The notes under the pieces were generated by a model. That model was not told where the DNA came from. It made no database searches and worked only from the letters and a program-made list of their open reading frames with translations. From contig JACKFD010000025.1 in NCBI GenBank assembly GCA_020632655.1, forward strand, positions 1 through 35,648: a stretch of 35,648 nt of DNA. Direction: 5' to 3'. This stretch comes from Spirochaetaceae bacterium. GTDB taxonomy: Bacteria; Myxococcota_A; UBA9160; UBA4427. The stretch's first letter is position 1. Each line of letters starts with the position of its first letter. Positions 18,604 to 26,064 of this stretch are shown here, piece after piece. A program made the translations under genes and the position numbers.

Positions 18604-18609
18604 TAGGAT
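18604..18609 (+). promoter_or_regulatory. Possible -10 element TAGGAT before the P450 gene
   Basis: TAGGAT lies 58 bases before the ATG at 18668, after the end of the pteridine-reductase-like gene. It suggests the P450 gene has its own promoter. Confidence 0.33.
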
Positions 18610-18667
18610 CGACGGCCGGTCGTCTCGACGACGTCCGGATCCCGACGACGACCCGAGAGGCCCGTGC

Positions 18668-19855
18668 ATGACCCGCTCGCTGCACTACACACCCTTCCTG
18701 CCCGAGGTGATGGCGGACCCCTATCCCTTCTACCGCCGTCTTCGCGACGAAGAGCCCGTCTATTTCATCTCGGAGTACGACGGCTGGGCGATCGCGCGCT
18801 TCGAGGACGTCTGGCAGGCGGCACGACAGCCCGACGTCTTCGTGAACGCACGCGGCACGACCGCGCCCCAGGCGCTCTCGAAGATCGAGCAGCCCGTGCC
18901 GAGCCTGAACCAGATCGACGACCCCGATCACACGCGCCTGCGCAGCCAGCTCCGCCGCTTCTTCACCCGCGCCCCCGTCGCGCGCCTCGAGCCCGCCGTG
19001 CGCGAGACCGTTCGCACGATCCTCGACGAGGGCCTCGAGCGCGGCGAGCTCGATGCCATGCGCGAGCTCGCCGAGCCCCTCGCCGCGCGCATCGCCTGTC
19101 GCCTGCTCGCCCTGCCCGAGGAGGCGGGCCCCCTGCTGACCGCCTGGGTGAACCGGTACACGGCGAACGATCCCGAGGACGAGGGGCGATCGTCGGATGC
19201 GATGGCCGCGACGATGGAGATGAACGGCTACCTCGCCGAGTTCGTGCGCGACTGGCGGTCCCGGGGCCGCTCGGAGGGCGAGATCGTCGACGTCTTCCTC
19301 GCCTGCGAGATCGGCGGCCGCAAGCTCGAAGACCTCGAGATCGCCTCGCATCTCCAGACCCTCGTGATCGGGGGAACGGACACGACGCCGAAGGTGATCG
19401 GCACGGCGCTCGTCGAGCTCTTCCGTCATCCGGACCAGCGCAACGCCGTCGTCGACCGGCCCGCCCTGGCCGCCGCCGCCTTCGCCGAAGCGCTCCGCTA
19501 CGAAGCGCCGACGCATTTCATGGCGCGCACGGTCGCGAAGCCGACACGCTTCGCTGGACACGAAATGAAGCCGGGCCAGGGCGTGCTGCTGCTCTTCGCG
19601 TCCGCGAACCGGGACGAGCGCGAGCACCCCGACCCCGACCGCTACGACCTCCACCGCGATCCCCGCCGCAACCTGGGATTCGGTCACGGCGCGCACATCT
19701 GCATCGGCGCGCAGGTCGCGCGCCTCGAAGGCCGCGTGCTGCTGCAGGAGCTGCTGGCCCGCGCGCCGGGGTACACGATCGACGAGTCGCGGATCGTGTA
19801 TCGGCGTGCGGACCAGATCCACGGGACGTTGTCGTTGCCGGTCGGGCTGCGTTAG
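18668..19855 (+). CDS. Cytochrome P450
   Basis: A 395-residue soluble bacterial class I P450. The I-helix oxygen-activation motif is GGTDTT (235-240), the K-helix ExxR is Glu274-x-x-Arg277, and the heme loop is FGHGAHICIG with thiolate ligand Cys345. The N-terminal YTPFLPEVMADPYPFYRRLRDEEPVYF stretch is typical of CYP107/CYP125-like soluble enzymes. There is no membrane anchor or fused reductase, so it needs a ferredoxin and ferredoxin reductase, neither of which is nearby. GAGAGG lies 7 bases before the ATG. The substrate is not deducible; the acyl-CoA and hydrophobic-catabolism genes around it suggest hydroxylation of a lipid, terpenoid or steroid-type compound (inference). The gene is 84 bases downstream of the pteridine-reductase-like gene. 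Confidence 0.95.
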   Translation: MTRSLHYTPFLPEVMADPYPFYRRLRDEEPVYFISEYDGWAIARFEDVWQAARQPDVFVNARGTTAPQALSKIEQPVPSLNQIDDPDHTRLRSQLRRFFTRAPVARLEPAVRETVRTILDEGLERGELDAMRELAEPLAARIACRLLALPEEAGPLLTAWVNRYTANDPEDEGRSSDAMAATMEMNGYLAEFVRDWRSRGRSEGEIVDVFLACEIGGRKLEDLEIASHLQTLVIGGTDTTPKVIGTALVELFRHPDQRNAVVDRPALAAAAFAEALRYEAPTHFMARTVAKPTRFAGHEMKPGQGVLLLFASANRDEREHPDPDRYDLHRDPRRNLGFGHGAHICIGAQVARLEGRVLLQELLARAPGYTIDESRIVYRRADQIHGTLSLPVGLR

Positions 19856-19930
19856 GTCGCTTGCGCGGAGGCAGCCGGGGCCTCGCCGGGCGTCCGCGCC
19901 GCAGCCAGCGTGCCAGGCGGGCGTGGCGGA

Positions 19931-20005
19931 TGGTCGGGGTGGTGGGATTTGAACCCACGACGCTGAACCCCCAAAGTTCAGGCTCTACCGCTGAGCTACA
20001 CCCCG
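19931..20005 (-). tRNA. tRNA-Pro (UGG)
   Basis: On the minus strand the full cloverleaf folds: acceptor CGGGGTG/CACCCCG, D-arm GCTC/GAGC, anticodon stem TGAAC/GTTCA with loop TTTGGGG giving anticodon UGG, T-arm GTGGG/CCCAC with TTCAAAT loop, discriminator A, and a gene-encoded CCA. Length is 75 with CCA and there is no intron. It lies between the convergent P450 gene and the esterase gene. Confidence 0.97.
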
Positions 20006-20106
20006 ACGCGGTCGCGGAAGTCTACCGGATCGGCCGGCCGGCCCCGGCCGGGCGCGGCGTCCCCGACCGGGCCGCGCCGGGCCCGGTGAAATCTTCGGTC
20101 CACGCC

Positions 20107-20760
20107 TCAGTCGGCGAACGCCACCTGCGCGAGCCACCCGAGCAGATCCCGCAACGCCTGCTGCCCCACCTCGTGCCCCATCTCGTATTCGCCCCAGGCG
20201 GCCTCGATGCCGAGGGACGCAAGGGTCGAGCGCGCCGCCTGCGCGTTCTCCACGGCGATCATCGGATCGTGACTGCCGTGGATGACGAGCGTGCGTAGCG
20301 CCGCCCGCGCCGGGTCCTCGGGCAGCGACTGCACGACGACGTCCGGCAGCCAGCTCGACAGCGCCACCAGCGCCCGGAACCGCTCCGGTCGACCGAGCGC
20401 CAGGTCGTAGGCCATGACGCCGCCCTGACTGAAGCCGAGGATCACGAGCCGCGCAGGGTCGATCGGATAACGCGCCATCGCATCCTCGAGGAAGCCCTCG
20501 AGCACCCCGCGCGCCCCGACCAGCGCCGCCGGCTCGATCTCCGCCCCGCCCGCCATCGGGAACCAGGCGTACCCCCGCCGCCCCTGCCCGACGTCGAGTG
20601 CGATCGGCCCCTGCGGGCAGACGAAGAGCACCTCGCCGTCGGCGACGAGGGGCGCGATGCCGAGCAGGTCGTGGGCGCTGGCGCCGAAGCCGTGCAGGGC
20701 GAGGATCGTCGGGAAGGGGCCCGCGCCGGCGGGCACGTGGGCGGTGTGGAGGAGCTCCAT
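20107..20760 (-). CDS. Phospholipase/carboxylesterase-family alpha/beta hydrolase
   Basis: A 217-residue serine hydrolase of the bacterial carboxylesterase / acyl-protein-thioesterase family. The catalytic triad is clear: nucleophile Ser111 in GFSQGG, Asp165 in HGSHDPMI, and His196 in MGHEV. The oxyanion-hole HG motif is LALHGFGAS near residue 22. It has no signal peptide, so it is cytoplasmic, and probably cleaves short- or medium-chain carboxyl esters. The length matches the family. The ATG has no strong ribosome site; a TACCCT hexamer lies about 90 bases upstream on the same strand. The gene is divergent from leuC and followed by the tRNA gene on the same strand. Confidence 0.9.
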   Translation of the reverse strand: MELLHTAHVPAGAGPFPTILALHGFGASAHDLLGIAPLVADGEVLFVCPQGPIALDVGQGRRGYAWFPMAGGAEIEPAALVGARGVLEGFLEDAMARYPIDPARLVILGFSQGGVMAYDLALGRPERFRALVALSSWLPDVVVQSLPEDPARAALRTLVIHGSHDPMIAVENAQAARSTLASLGIEAAWGEYEMGHEVGQQALRDLLGWLAQVAFAD

Positions 20761-21072
20761 CGGGCGGCGTTCTCCGACCCGCCGGCCGGGCCGCGGGCGT
20801 CGAGGGGGGCGCCGTCGGGACGGGCGGGGGAGGCCCGGCGCGGCGGGCCGGAGGGTACGAGTGAAGGCATGGTCGTGCTATCCACTCGGCGCCCGGACCG
20901 AGGCGCGCCCCGCCGCGACGCGTCGACGCCTCGACCGCGCATCCCGTGCCGACCCCGATGGACGGAGCCCGAGGCGGAGCCAGCGACGCGATCCGCGCGT
21001 CGTGGGCCGCCGCGTCGTCCGGTGGTCGCGAGACCGCGCGGCCCCGCCGCCCACGAGTGAGAAGCGAAGACC
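20761..21072. other. 312-base gap between divergent esterase and leuC genes
   Basis: I see no convincing gene. An open frame from ATG 20869 to TGA 21060 is arginine- and proline-rich, without homology features or a leucine-codon cluster, so it does not look like a leu attenuator peptide. TACCCT (minus, 20852-20857) may serve the esterase. TATCCA at 20879-20884 could be a leuC promoter element, but both are weak. Confidence 0.4.
20852..20857 (-). promoter_or_regulatory. Possible -10 element TACCCT for the esterase gene
   Basis: Read on the minus strand, TACCCT lies about 92 bases upstream of the esterase ATG. The same hexamer precedes the crotonase gene at 23994. Confidence 0.25.
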
Positions 21073-22491
21073 ATGAGCGACCGACCCCGCAGTCTCTTCC
21101 AGAAGGTCTGGGAGGCCCATCGCGTCCGCGACCTGCCGACCGGCCAGACCCAGCTCTTCATCGGCACGCACCTGATCCACGAGGTCACGAGTCCCCAGGC
21201 CTTCGCGATGATCCGCGAGCTGGGCGTGCCCGTCCGCTTCCCGAACCGCACCTTCGCGACGGTCGATCACATCATCCCGACCGACGATCAGAGCCGGCCC
21301 CTCGCCGACGACCTCGCCGAGGCGATGATGGGCGAGCTCGAGCGCAACTGCCGCGAGCACGGGGTCCAGTTCTTCGGCCCCGAGTCCGGCGCCCAGGGCA
21401 TCGTGCACGTGATCGGCCCCGAGCTCGGCCTGACCCAGCCCGGCCAGACGATCGCCTGCGGCGACTCGCATACCTCGACCCACGGCGCCTTCGGCGCGAT
21501 CGCCTTCGGCATCGGCACGAGCCAGGTGCGCGACGTGCTCGCCTCGCAATGCCTCGCGATCTCGCCGCTCAAGGTGCGACGCATCGAGGTGACGGGGAAG
21601 CTCGCCCCCGGCGTCTACGCCAAGGACGTGATCCTCGCGATCATCCGCAAGCTCGGCGTGAACGGCGGCGTGGGCTACGCGTACGAGTACGCGGGGCCCG
21701 TGATCGACGCGATGTCGATGGAAGAGCGCATGACCGTCTGCAACATGTCGATCGAGGGCGGCGCGCGCTGTGGCTACGTCAACCCCGACGCGAAGACGGT
21801 CGAGTATCTGCGCGGGCGGCGCTTCACGCCGGACGACGCGACCTTCGCGAAGAAGGCGGAAGGCTGGCTCGCGATGGCCAGCGACCCGGGCTGCGCCTAC
21901 GACGACGTCGTCACGATCGACGGATCGAAGATCGAGCCCTCGGTCACCTGGGGCATCCATCCCGGCCACAACCTCGGCGTCTCGGAGTCGATCCCGACGC
22001 CCGCCGGCGTGCGCGACGACGAGCGCGCCGGGGTCGAGGAGGCCCTCGAGTACATGGATTTCGTGGCGGGCGCCTCGATCGCCGGCACGAAGATCGACGT
22101 CGCCTTCATCGGCTCCTGCACGAACGGCCGCATCTCCGACCTGCGCGAGGCGGCGAAGGTCGCGAAGACGGGCCACGTGAAGGCAGGGGTCCGGGCGCTC
22201 GTCGTACCGGGCTCGATGGCGGTCCAGCGCGAGGCCGAGGCGGAGGGGCTCGACGAGGTCTTCCGCAAGGCGGGCTTCGAGTGGCGCGAGCCGGGCTGCT
22301 CGATGTGCCTGGCGATGAATCCGGACAAGCTGCGCGGGCGCGAGGTCTGCGCGTCCTCGAGCAACCGCAACTTCAAGGGTCGCCAGGGCTCGCCGACCGG
22401 GCGCACGCTCCTCATGTCGCCTGCGATGGTGGCGGCGGCGGCGATTGCCGGTGAGGTCGTCGACGTGCGGGAGATCGCGACCGGAGACTGA
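21073..22491 (+). CDS. leuC: 3-isopropylmalate dehydratase large subunit
   Basis: A 472-residue aconitase-family subunit that, with LeuD, isomerises 2-isopropylmalate to 3-isopropylmalate in leucine synthesis. It carries the [4Fe-4S] cluster through Cys349 (IGSCTNGRISD), Cys409 and Cys412 (CSMC), the same spacing as enterobacterial LeuC. Other signatures: TFATVDHIIPTDD near the N-terminus and ACGDSHTSTHGAFGAIAFGIGTS. The length fits the bacterial heterodimeric type. AGAAG lies just upstream of the ATG. leuD follows after 78 bases on the same strand; leuA and leuB are not in the window. Confidence 0.97.
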   Translation: MSDRPRSLFQKVWEAHRVRDLPTGQTQLFIGTHLIHEVTSPQAFAMIRELGVPVRFPNRTFATVDHIIPTDDQSRPLADDLAEAMMGELERNCREHGVQFFGPESGAQGIVHVIGPELGLTQPGQTIACGDSHTSTHGAFGAIAFGIGTSQVRDVLASQCLAISPLKVRRIEVTGKLAPGVYAKDVILAIIRKLGVNGGVGYAYEYAGPVIDAMSMEERMTVCNMSIEGGARCGYVNPDAKTVEYLRGRRFTPDDATFAKKAEGWLAMASDPGCAYDDVVTIDGSKIEPSVTWGIHPGHNLGVSESIPTPAGVRDDERAGVEEALEYMDFVAGASIAGTKIDVAFIGSCTNGRISDLREAAKVAKTGHVKAGVRALVVPGSMAVQREAEAEGLDEVFRKAGFEWREPGCSMCLAMNPDKLRGREVCASSSNRNFKGRQGSPTGRTLLMSPAMVAAAAIAGEVVDVREIATGD

Positions 22492-22569
22492 AGCGCGGCG
22501 CGCCCCACCCAACGCCCCACCCCCGACCCGACCCGGGACCCGCTCCCGACCGGAGCACAGGAAGAAGAC

Positions 22570-23187
22570 ATGGCCACCAACGAAGACGTCCTGGTCCGCA
22601 TCGAGTCCGTCGAGGGCACGGCCTGCGTCGTGCGCGGCGACGACATCGACACCGACCGCATCATCCCCGCCCGCTTCATGAAGGTCGTGACCTTCGACGA
22701 CATGGGCCGCCATGCCTTCGCCGACGCGCGCAAGGAGGCGAAGGGCAAGCATCCCCTCGACGACCCGCGCTACTCGGGGGCCTCGATCCTCGTGGTGGGC
22801 AAGAACTTCGGCTGCGGCTCCTCCCGCGAGCACGCACCCCAGGCCCTGATGCGCTTCGGCTTCCAGGCCTTCGTCGGGGCGTCGTTCGCCGAGATCTTCG
22901 CGGGCAACTGCACGGCGCTCGGGCTGCCCTGCGTGACGCTGGCGGAGCGGGACCTCGCGAAGCTCATGGACTCGGTCGAGCTCGACCCCGCGCAGACCGT
23001 GACGGTCGACCTCCGCGCGAAGCAGGTCCGCTCGCGGGCCGGCGAGATGGCCGCGATCCTTCCGGATGGCGTGCGGCAGCAGCTCGTCGAAGGGACCTGG
23101 GACGCGACGCGCGTATTGCTCGAGGCGGGCGACGCGATCGAGCGGACGGCAGCGTCACTGCCCTACGTCGAGATGCCGGGGCGTTAG
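22570..23187 (+). CDS. leuD: 3-isopropylmalate dehydratase small subunit
   Basis: A 205-residue swivelling-domain subunit that completes the LeuC active site. Signatures are DDIDTDRIIPARFM near residue 27 and GKNFGCGSSREHAPQAL near residue 77, whose Ser-Arg pair binds substrate, followed by SFAEIFAGNCTALGLP. The length matches the bacterial type. AGGAAG lies a few bases before the ATG at 22570. Its position directly after leuC supports the call and a shared transcript. It ends convergent to a crotonase gene with a short hairpin between. Confidence 0.97.
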   Translation: MATNEDVLVRIESVEGTACVVRGDDIDTDRIIPARFMKVVTFDDMGRHAFADARKEAKGKHPLDDPRYSGASILVVGKNFGCGSSREHAPQALMRFGFQAFVGASFAEIFAGNCTALGLPCVTLAERDLAKLMDSVELDPAQTVTVDLRAKQVRSRAGEMAAILPDGVRQQLVEGTWDATRVLLEAGDAIERTAASLPYVEMPGR

Positions 23188-23194
23188 TCGTCGC

Positions 23195-23216
23195 TCGGCG
23201 GCCGGGATCGCGCCGA
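23195..23216. terminator. Small hairpin between convergent leuD and crotonase genes
   Basis: TCGGCG (23195-23200) and CGCCGA (23211-23216) form a 6-bp stem with a 10-base loop in the 30-base gap between two stop codons. There is no T-tract. Confidence 0.3.
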
Positions 23217-23217
23217 C

Positions 23218-23994
23218 CTAGCGCCCGACGAACGAAGGCTCGCGCTTCTCGACGAAGGCCGTCGTCCCTTCGACGCGATCCTCGCTCGCAAAGACGAGAC
23301 CGAAGGCGCGCTGCTCGAGGGCGTGGGCCGTGCGGACGTCGGCGTCCTGCCCCTCCTGCATGATCTGCTTGGCGAGTCGCGTCGCGACGGGTCCGCGCGC
23401 GGCGACGGCCTCGCCCGCCGCGATCGCCGCGGGCAGGAGCGCGTCGGGCTCGAAGACGCGATTGACGAGGCCGATGCGCGCCGCGAGCGCAGCGTCGATC
23501 GGATCGGCGACGAGCACGAGCTCCTTCGCCCAGGCGAGCCCCACGCGGCGCACCAGCCGGCTCGTGCCGCCGAAGCCCGGGATCAATCCGAGCTTCGTCT
23601 CGGGCTGGCCGAGCTTCGCCTTGCTCGAGGCGTAGATCCAGTCGCAGCAGAGGGCGAGCTCGCAGCCCCCACCGAGGGCAAAGCCGTTCACGGCGGCGAT
23701 CGTCGGGATGCGGAGCGACTCGAGGCGACCGAAGACGCGATGGGCCGTGCCGGAGAAGGCCTCGGCCTCGAGCGGCGTCATCGTGCGCATCTCCGCGATG
23801 TCGGCCCCGGCGACGAAGGCGCGCCCGGCCCCCGTCACGACCAGGGCGGCGACGCCGGCGTCGGCCTCGACGGCGTCGAGCGTGCGCTCGAAGGCCGCGA
23901 CCACCGCGCGATTCAGCGCGTTGAGCGCTTCCGGCCGCTCGATCGTCAGTACCGCGACCGCTCCCTGCCGCGTGAGCGTCACCCCATCCGCCAT
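23218..23994 (-). CDS. Enoyl-CoA hydratase/isomerase
   Basis: A 258-residue crotonase with both catalytic glutamates in place: Glu132 in GQPETKLGLIPGFGG and Glu158 in AWAKELVL. The oxyanion-hole motifs are VTGAGRAFVAGADIAEM (53-69) and NGFALGGGCELALCCD (103-118). It should hydrate trans-2-enoyl-CoA in beta-oxidation or a related pathway, and contrasts with the glutamate-less paralogue at 4653-5462. The start ATG at 23994 has GAGGAGG within 12 bases upstream. It is divergent from the DUF1499 gene across 267 bases that contain opposing TACCCT and TATGCT hexamers. Confidence 0.95.
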   Translation of the reverse strand: MADGVTLTRQGAVAVLTIERPEALNALNRAVVAAFERTLDAVEADAGVAALVVTGAGRAFVAGADIAEMRTMTPLEAEAFSGTAHRVFGRLESLRIPTIAAVNGFALGGGCELALCCDWIYASSKAKLGQPETKLGLIPGFGGTSRLVRRVGLAWAKELVLVADPIDAALAARIGLVNRVFEPDALLPAAIAAGEAVAARGPVATRLAKQIMQEGQDADVRTAHALEQRAFGLVFASEDRVEGTTAFVEKREPSFVGR

Positions 23995-24065
23995 CGTCCC
24001 ACTCCTCCTCGGTTCGTCCCGACCTCGCACGCCGGACTGTCGTGCGTCGGATCGCCGAGCGCCGG

Positions 24066-24071
24066 AGGGTA
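24066..24071 (-). promoter_or_regulatory. Possible -10 element TACCCT for the crotonase gene
   Basis: The minus-strand TACCCT lies about 72 bases before the ATG at 23994. Confidence 0.3.
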
Positions 24072-24131
24072 ACGCGCTCGCCCGGGTCGATCGCTGCCGA
24101 TGCCAGGGGCTCCCACGCGATCGCCGCGTGA

Positions 24132-24137
24132 TATGCT
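24132..24137 (+). promoter_or_regulatory. Possible -10 element TATGCT for the DUF1499 gene
   Basis: TATGCT lies in the only A/T-rich spot upstream of the gene, 124 bases before the ATG at 24262. A long 5' leader is implied. Confidence 0.33.
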
Positions 24138-24261
24138 CGGCGGCCTGAGTCCGCCCACGCGCTGCGTGGCCGACCCGGACCGACCGGCCCAGCCAGGAAG
24201 CCCGCACGCAGCCCTGGATCCCCGACCGAAACATGCGGAGCAAGTCTCCGAGGAGGAGCCG

Positions 24262-24969
24262 ATGGCCGCCGCTGCACCGATCCTCGCCCTCGTCGCCGCC
24301 GGACTCGCTCTGTGCGGCGTCGCCGGCGCCTGGCTGGGCTTGCTCAGTCCGATGGCGGGCTTCCAGGCCTTCGCGGGCGGCGCGCTGCTCGGTGGCATCG
24401 CGAGCGTGATCGTCGCCCTCGTCGGGATCCTGCTCTCGCGCGGCGGGCGCGATCCGCAGGGTCGCACGAAGGCCCTGCTCGGCCTCGCGATCGGCCTCGG
24501 CCTGATCCTGGTCGTGCTCGTGTCCGCGGCGCCCGGCGCGAGCTACCCGCCGATCAACGACATCACGACCGACCTCGAGGATCCGCCTGCCTTCGCGTCG
24601 GACACGGTCGTGCCCGACTACGCCGGTCGCGACATGAGCTATCCGGCCGAGTTCGTCGCGATCGTGCGCGAGGCCTACCCGGACCTCCGTCCCCTGCATC
24701 TCGACGTCGCACCGGACTCGGCCTTCGGGCGCGCGCTCGGTGCGGCCGAGTCCCTCGGCTGGGAGGTCGTGGCGAGCGACCCGGACCGCGGCGTCTTCGA
24801 CGCCCGGGACGAGACCGACCTGTTCCGCTTCGTGGACGACGTGACCGTGCGCGTGCGGCCCGACGGCGACGGCGCGCGGATCGACGTGCGCTCGAAGTCG
24901 CGCGACGGGCGCGGCGACCTGGGTGCGAACGCCATGCGGATCCGCGCCTTCTTCGCCGCGCTGCGCTGA
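24262..24969 (+). CDS. DUF1499 membrane protein
   Basis: A 235-residue protein whose first 95 residues contain three hydrophobic segments (around 5-27, 33-57 and 70-92) that should anchor it in the inner membrane. The rest is a soluble domain beginning PPINDITTDLEDPPAF and ending DVTVRVRPDGDGARIDVRSKSRDGRGDLGANAMRIRAF; this start and ending are diagnostic of the DUF1499 family. Its biochemical role is unknown. The start is well set by AGGAGGAG at 24251-24258. It is a single-gene unit, divergent from the crotonase and convergent with the toroid protein gene. Confidence 0.92.
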   Translation: MAAAAPILALVAAGLALCGVAGAWLGLLSPMAGFQAFAGGALLGGIASVIVALVGILLSRGGRDPQGRTKALLGLAIGLGLILVVLVSAAPGASYPPINDITTDLEDPPAFASDTVVPDYAGRDMSYPAEFVAIVREAYPDLRPLHLDVAPDSAFGRALGAAESLGWEVVASDPDRGVFDARDETDLFRFVDDVTVRVRPDGDGARIDVRSKSRDGRGDLGANAMRIRAFFAALR

Positions 24970-24978
24970 TCCGACGGG

Positions 24979-24995
24979 GCCTCCGACGCGGAGGC
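24979..24995. terminator. GC hairpin between convergent DUF1499 and toroid-protein genes
   Basis: GCCTCC and GGAGGC pair perfectly around a 5-base loop in the 58-base gap between convergent stops. No T-tract follows on either strand. Confidence 0.42.
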
Positions 24996-25027
24996 GGGAG
25001 CGGGGGCGTGGACGGCGCCGGAGCGGG

Positions 25028-25987
25028 TCAGTCGCCGAGCGCGGCGCAGAGACGCACGATCGCGAGCAGCGCGTCGAAGGTCTGCGTCGTGCGCGTCGCG
25101 GGACCGCCGAGCGAGAGCTCCGCGAAGCCGCCGTCCCCGGCCTGCTCCTCGAAGATCCGCTCGAGCAGCTCGACGACGTCGAAGGTCGCCCCCGGCATCG
25201 CCTGCGCATCGCAGGTCAGCAGCACCCGCAGCGTCGCCACCGCCTCGAGCTCGCGGCTCCGGAAGCCCTTCTCGAGCGCGCGCCCGCACCATTGCAGCGC
25301 CTCGTCCGCGAGGTCGTGCGCCACGTTCGTGAAGAAATGCGAGTAGGCGAGGAGCTCCGGGTAGCCATCGCGATGCTCGACGCGCTCCGGCGCGAAGCGC
25401 GCGCCGAGGAAGTCGCCGGCCCGCTCGAGCGGAGCGGGCTTCGCGCGCGGTGAGCGCCCGAGGATCCCGGCGCACATGCCGGTCCAGAAGACCGCATCCG
25501 TCTCGGGCCGAGCCGCACCACCGATCCGCCAGGACCCATCCGCCTCCTGCCGCGACTCGACGAAGCGCAGCGCCGGCTCGACCCAGTCCGCGTGCAGCAG
25601 CCGCGCATCGCCCGCGATCGAGAGCGCCTCGAAGCTGCCGACCAGCGCGCGCTCGGCCTCGGGCAGCGCCTGCGGATCGATCTCGGGAAATCCGAGACCA
25701 CCACCCGCGACCAGCGTGCCCGGCGGCAGGCTGCCGTCCTCGCGCTGCGTCGCGGCGAGCCGCTCCGTCAGCCGCTCGGGCGCCATCGCGCCGAAGAGCA
25801 CGTTCGCCCGCGCGAGCGCCCAGGCGTCGGGCTGGCTCTCGAGGAAGCGGTAGCCGCGCTCGAGGCGCTCCGCGGCGCGCCGACGCAGGTCCTCGAGGAA
25901 GGCGGCCTCCTCGGCCGGCGAGGCGCTTCGCGTGTGCGCGGCCGTAGCCTGCGTGCGGTCGGCGATGTCGAGACGAACGATGCTCAC
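25028..25987 (-). CDS. Terpenoid-cyclase/prenyltransferase-like alpha/alpha toroid protein, unknown function
   Basis: A 319-residue protein without signal peptide or membrane segment. Three short segments resemble the QW-type repeats of prenyltransferases and squalene/hopene cyclases: QREDGSLP, RQEADGSW and EEQAGDGGFAEL, spread through helical sequence, so an alpha/alpha toroid is likely. It lacks the cyclase DxDD motif, so it is not a squalene-hopene cyclase; a related helper or carbohydrate-type activity is possible. The start is GTG at 25987, with a TACGTT hexamer only 7 bases upstream and no ribosome site, which suggests leaderless translation. It is divergent, over 77 bases, from a DUF255 protein gene whose second domain is also an alpha/alpha barrel. 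Confidence 0.78.
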   Translation of the reverse strand: MSIVRLDIADRTQATAAHTRSASPAEEAAFLEDLRRRAAERLERGYRFLESQPDAWALARANVLFGAMAPERLTERLAATQREDGSLPPGTLVAGGGLGFPEIDPQALPEAERALVGSFEALSIAGDARLLHADWVEPALRFVESRQEADGSWRIGGAARPETDAVFWTGMCAGILGRSPRAKPAPLERAGDFLGARFAPERVEHRDGYPELLAYSHFFTNVAHDLADEALQWCGRALEKGFRSRELEAVATLRVLLTCDAQAMPGATFDVVELLERIFEEQAGDGGFAELSLGGPATRTTQTFDALLAIVRLCAALGD

Positions 25988-25994
25988 GGCGCAG

Positions 25995-26000
25995 AACGTA
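25995..26000 (-). promoter_or_regulatory. Possible -10 element TACGTT of a leaderless transcript
   Basis: TACGTT on the minus strand is followed by 7 bases and then the GTG start at 25987, the spacing expected if transcription begins at the start codon. Confidence 0.42.
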
Positions 26001-26048
26001 GGGGGCCCGCGCGGCCTTCGCTGCCTGCCCGTCGTGGCGGGAGGCGGC

Positions 26049-26054
26049 TAAGCT
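26049..26054 (+). promoter_or_regulatory. Possible -10 element TAAGCT of a near-leaderless transcript
   Basis: TAAGCT ends 10 bases before the ATG at 26065. The nearest GGAGG is upstream of the hexamer and too far from the ATG to act as a ribosome site. Confidence 0.4.
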
Positions 26055-26064
26055 CCGCGCCTCG

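Noticed and set aside
20028..20060. GGCC-rich run of CCGG repeats after the tRNA region as a repeat element
   Set aside because: It is short, imperfect and consistent with the high GC of intergenic DNA; no second copy was noticed.
19856..20106. Integration site or genomic island next to tRNA-Pro
   Set aside because: There is no integrase, no direct repeat of the tRNA 3' end in the window, and flanking gene composition does not change.
20869..21060. Possible leuC leader peptide
   Set aside because: The frame has no run of leucine codons and no attenuator-like hairpin pair with a T-tract downstream.
25028..25987. Squalene-hopene cyclase
   Set aside because: The protein is half the required length and lacks the DxDD catalytic motif; only weak QW-like repeats are shared.
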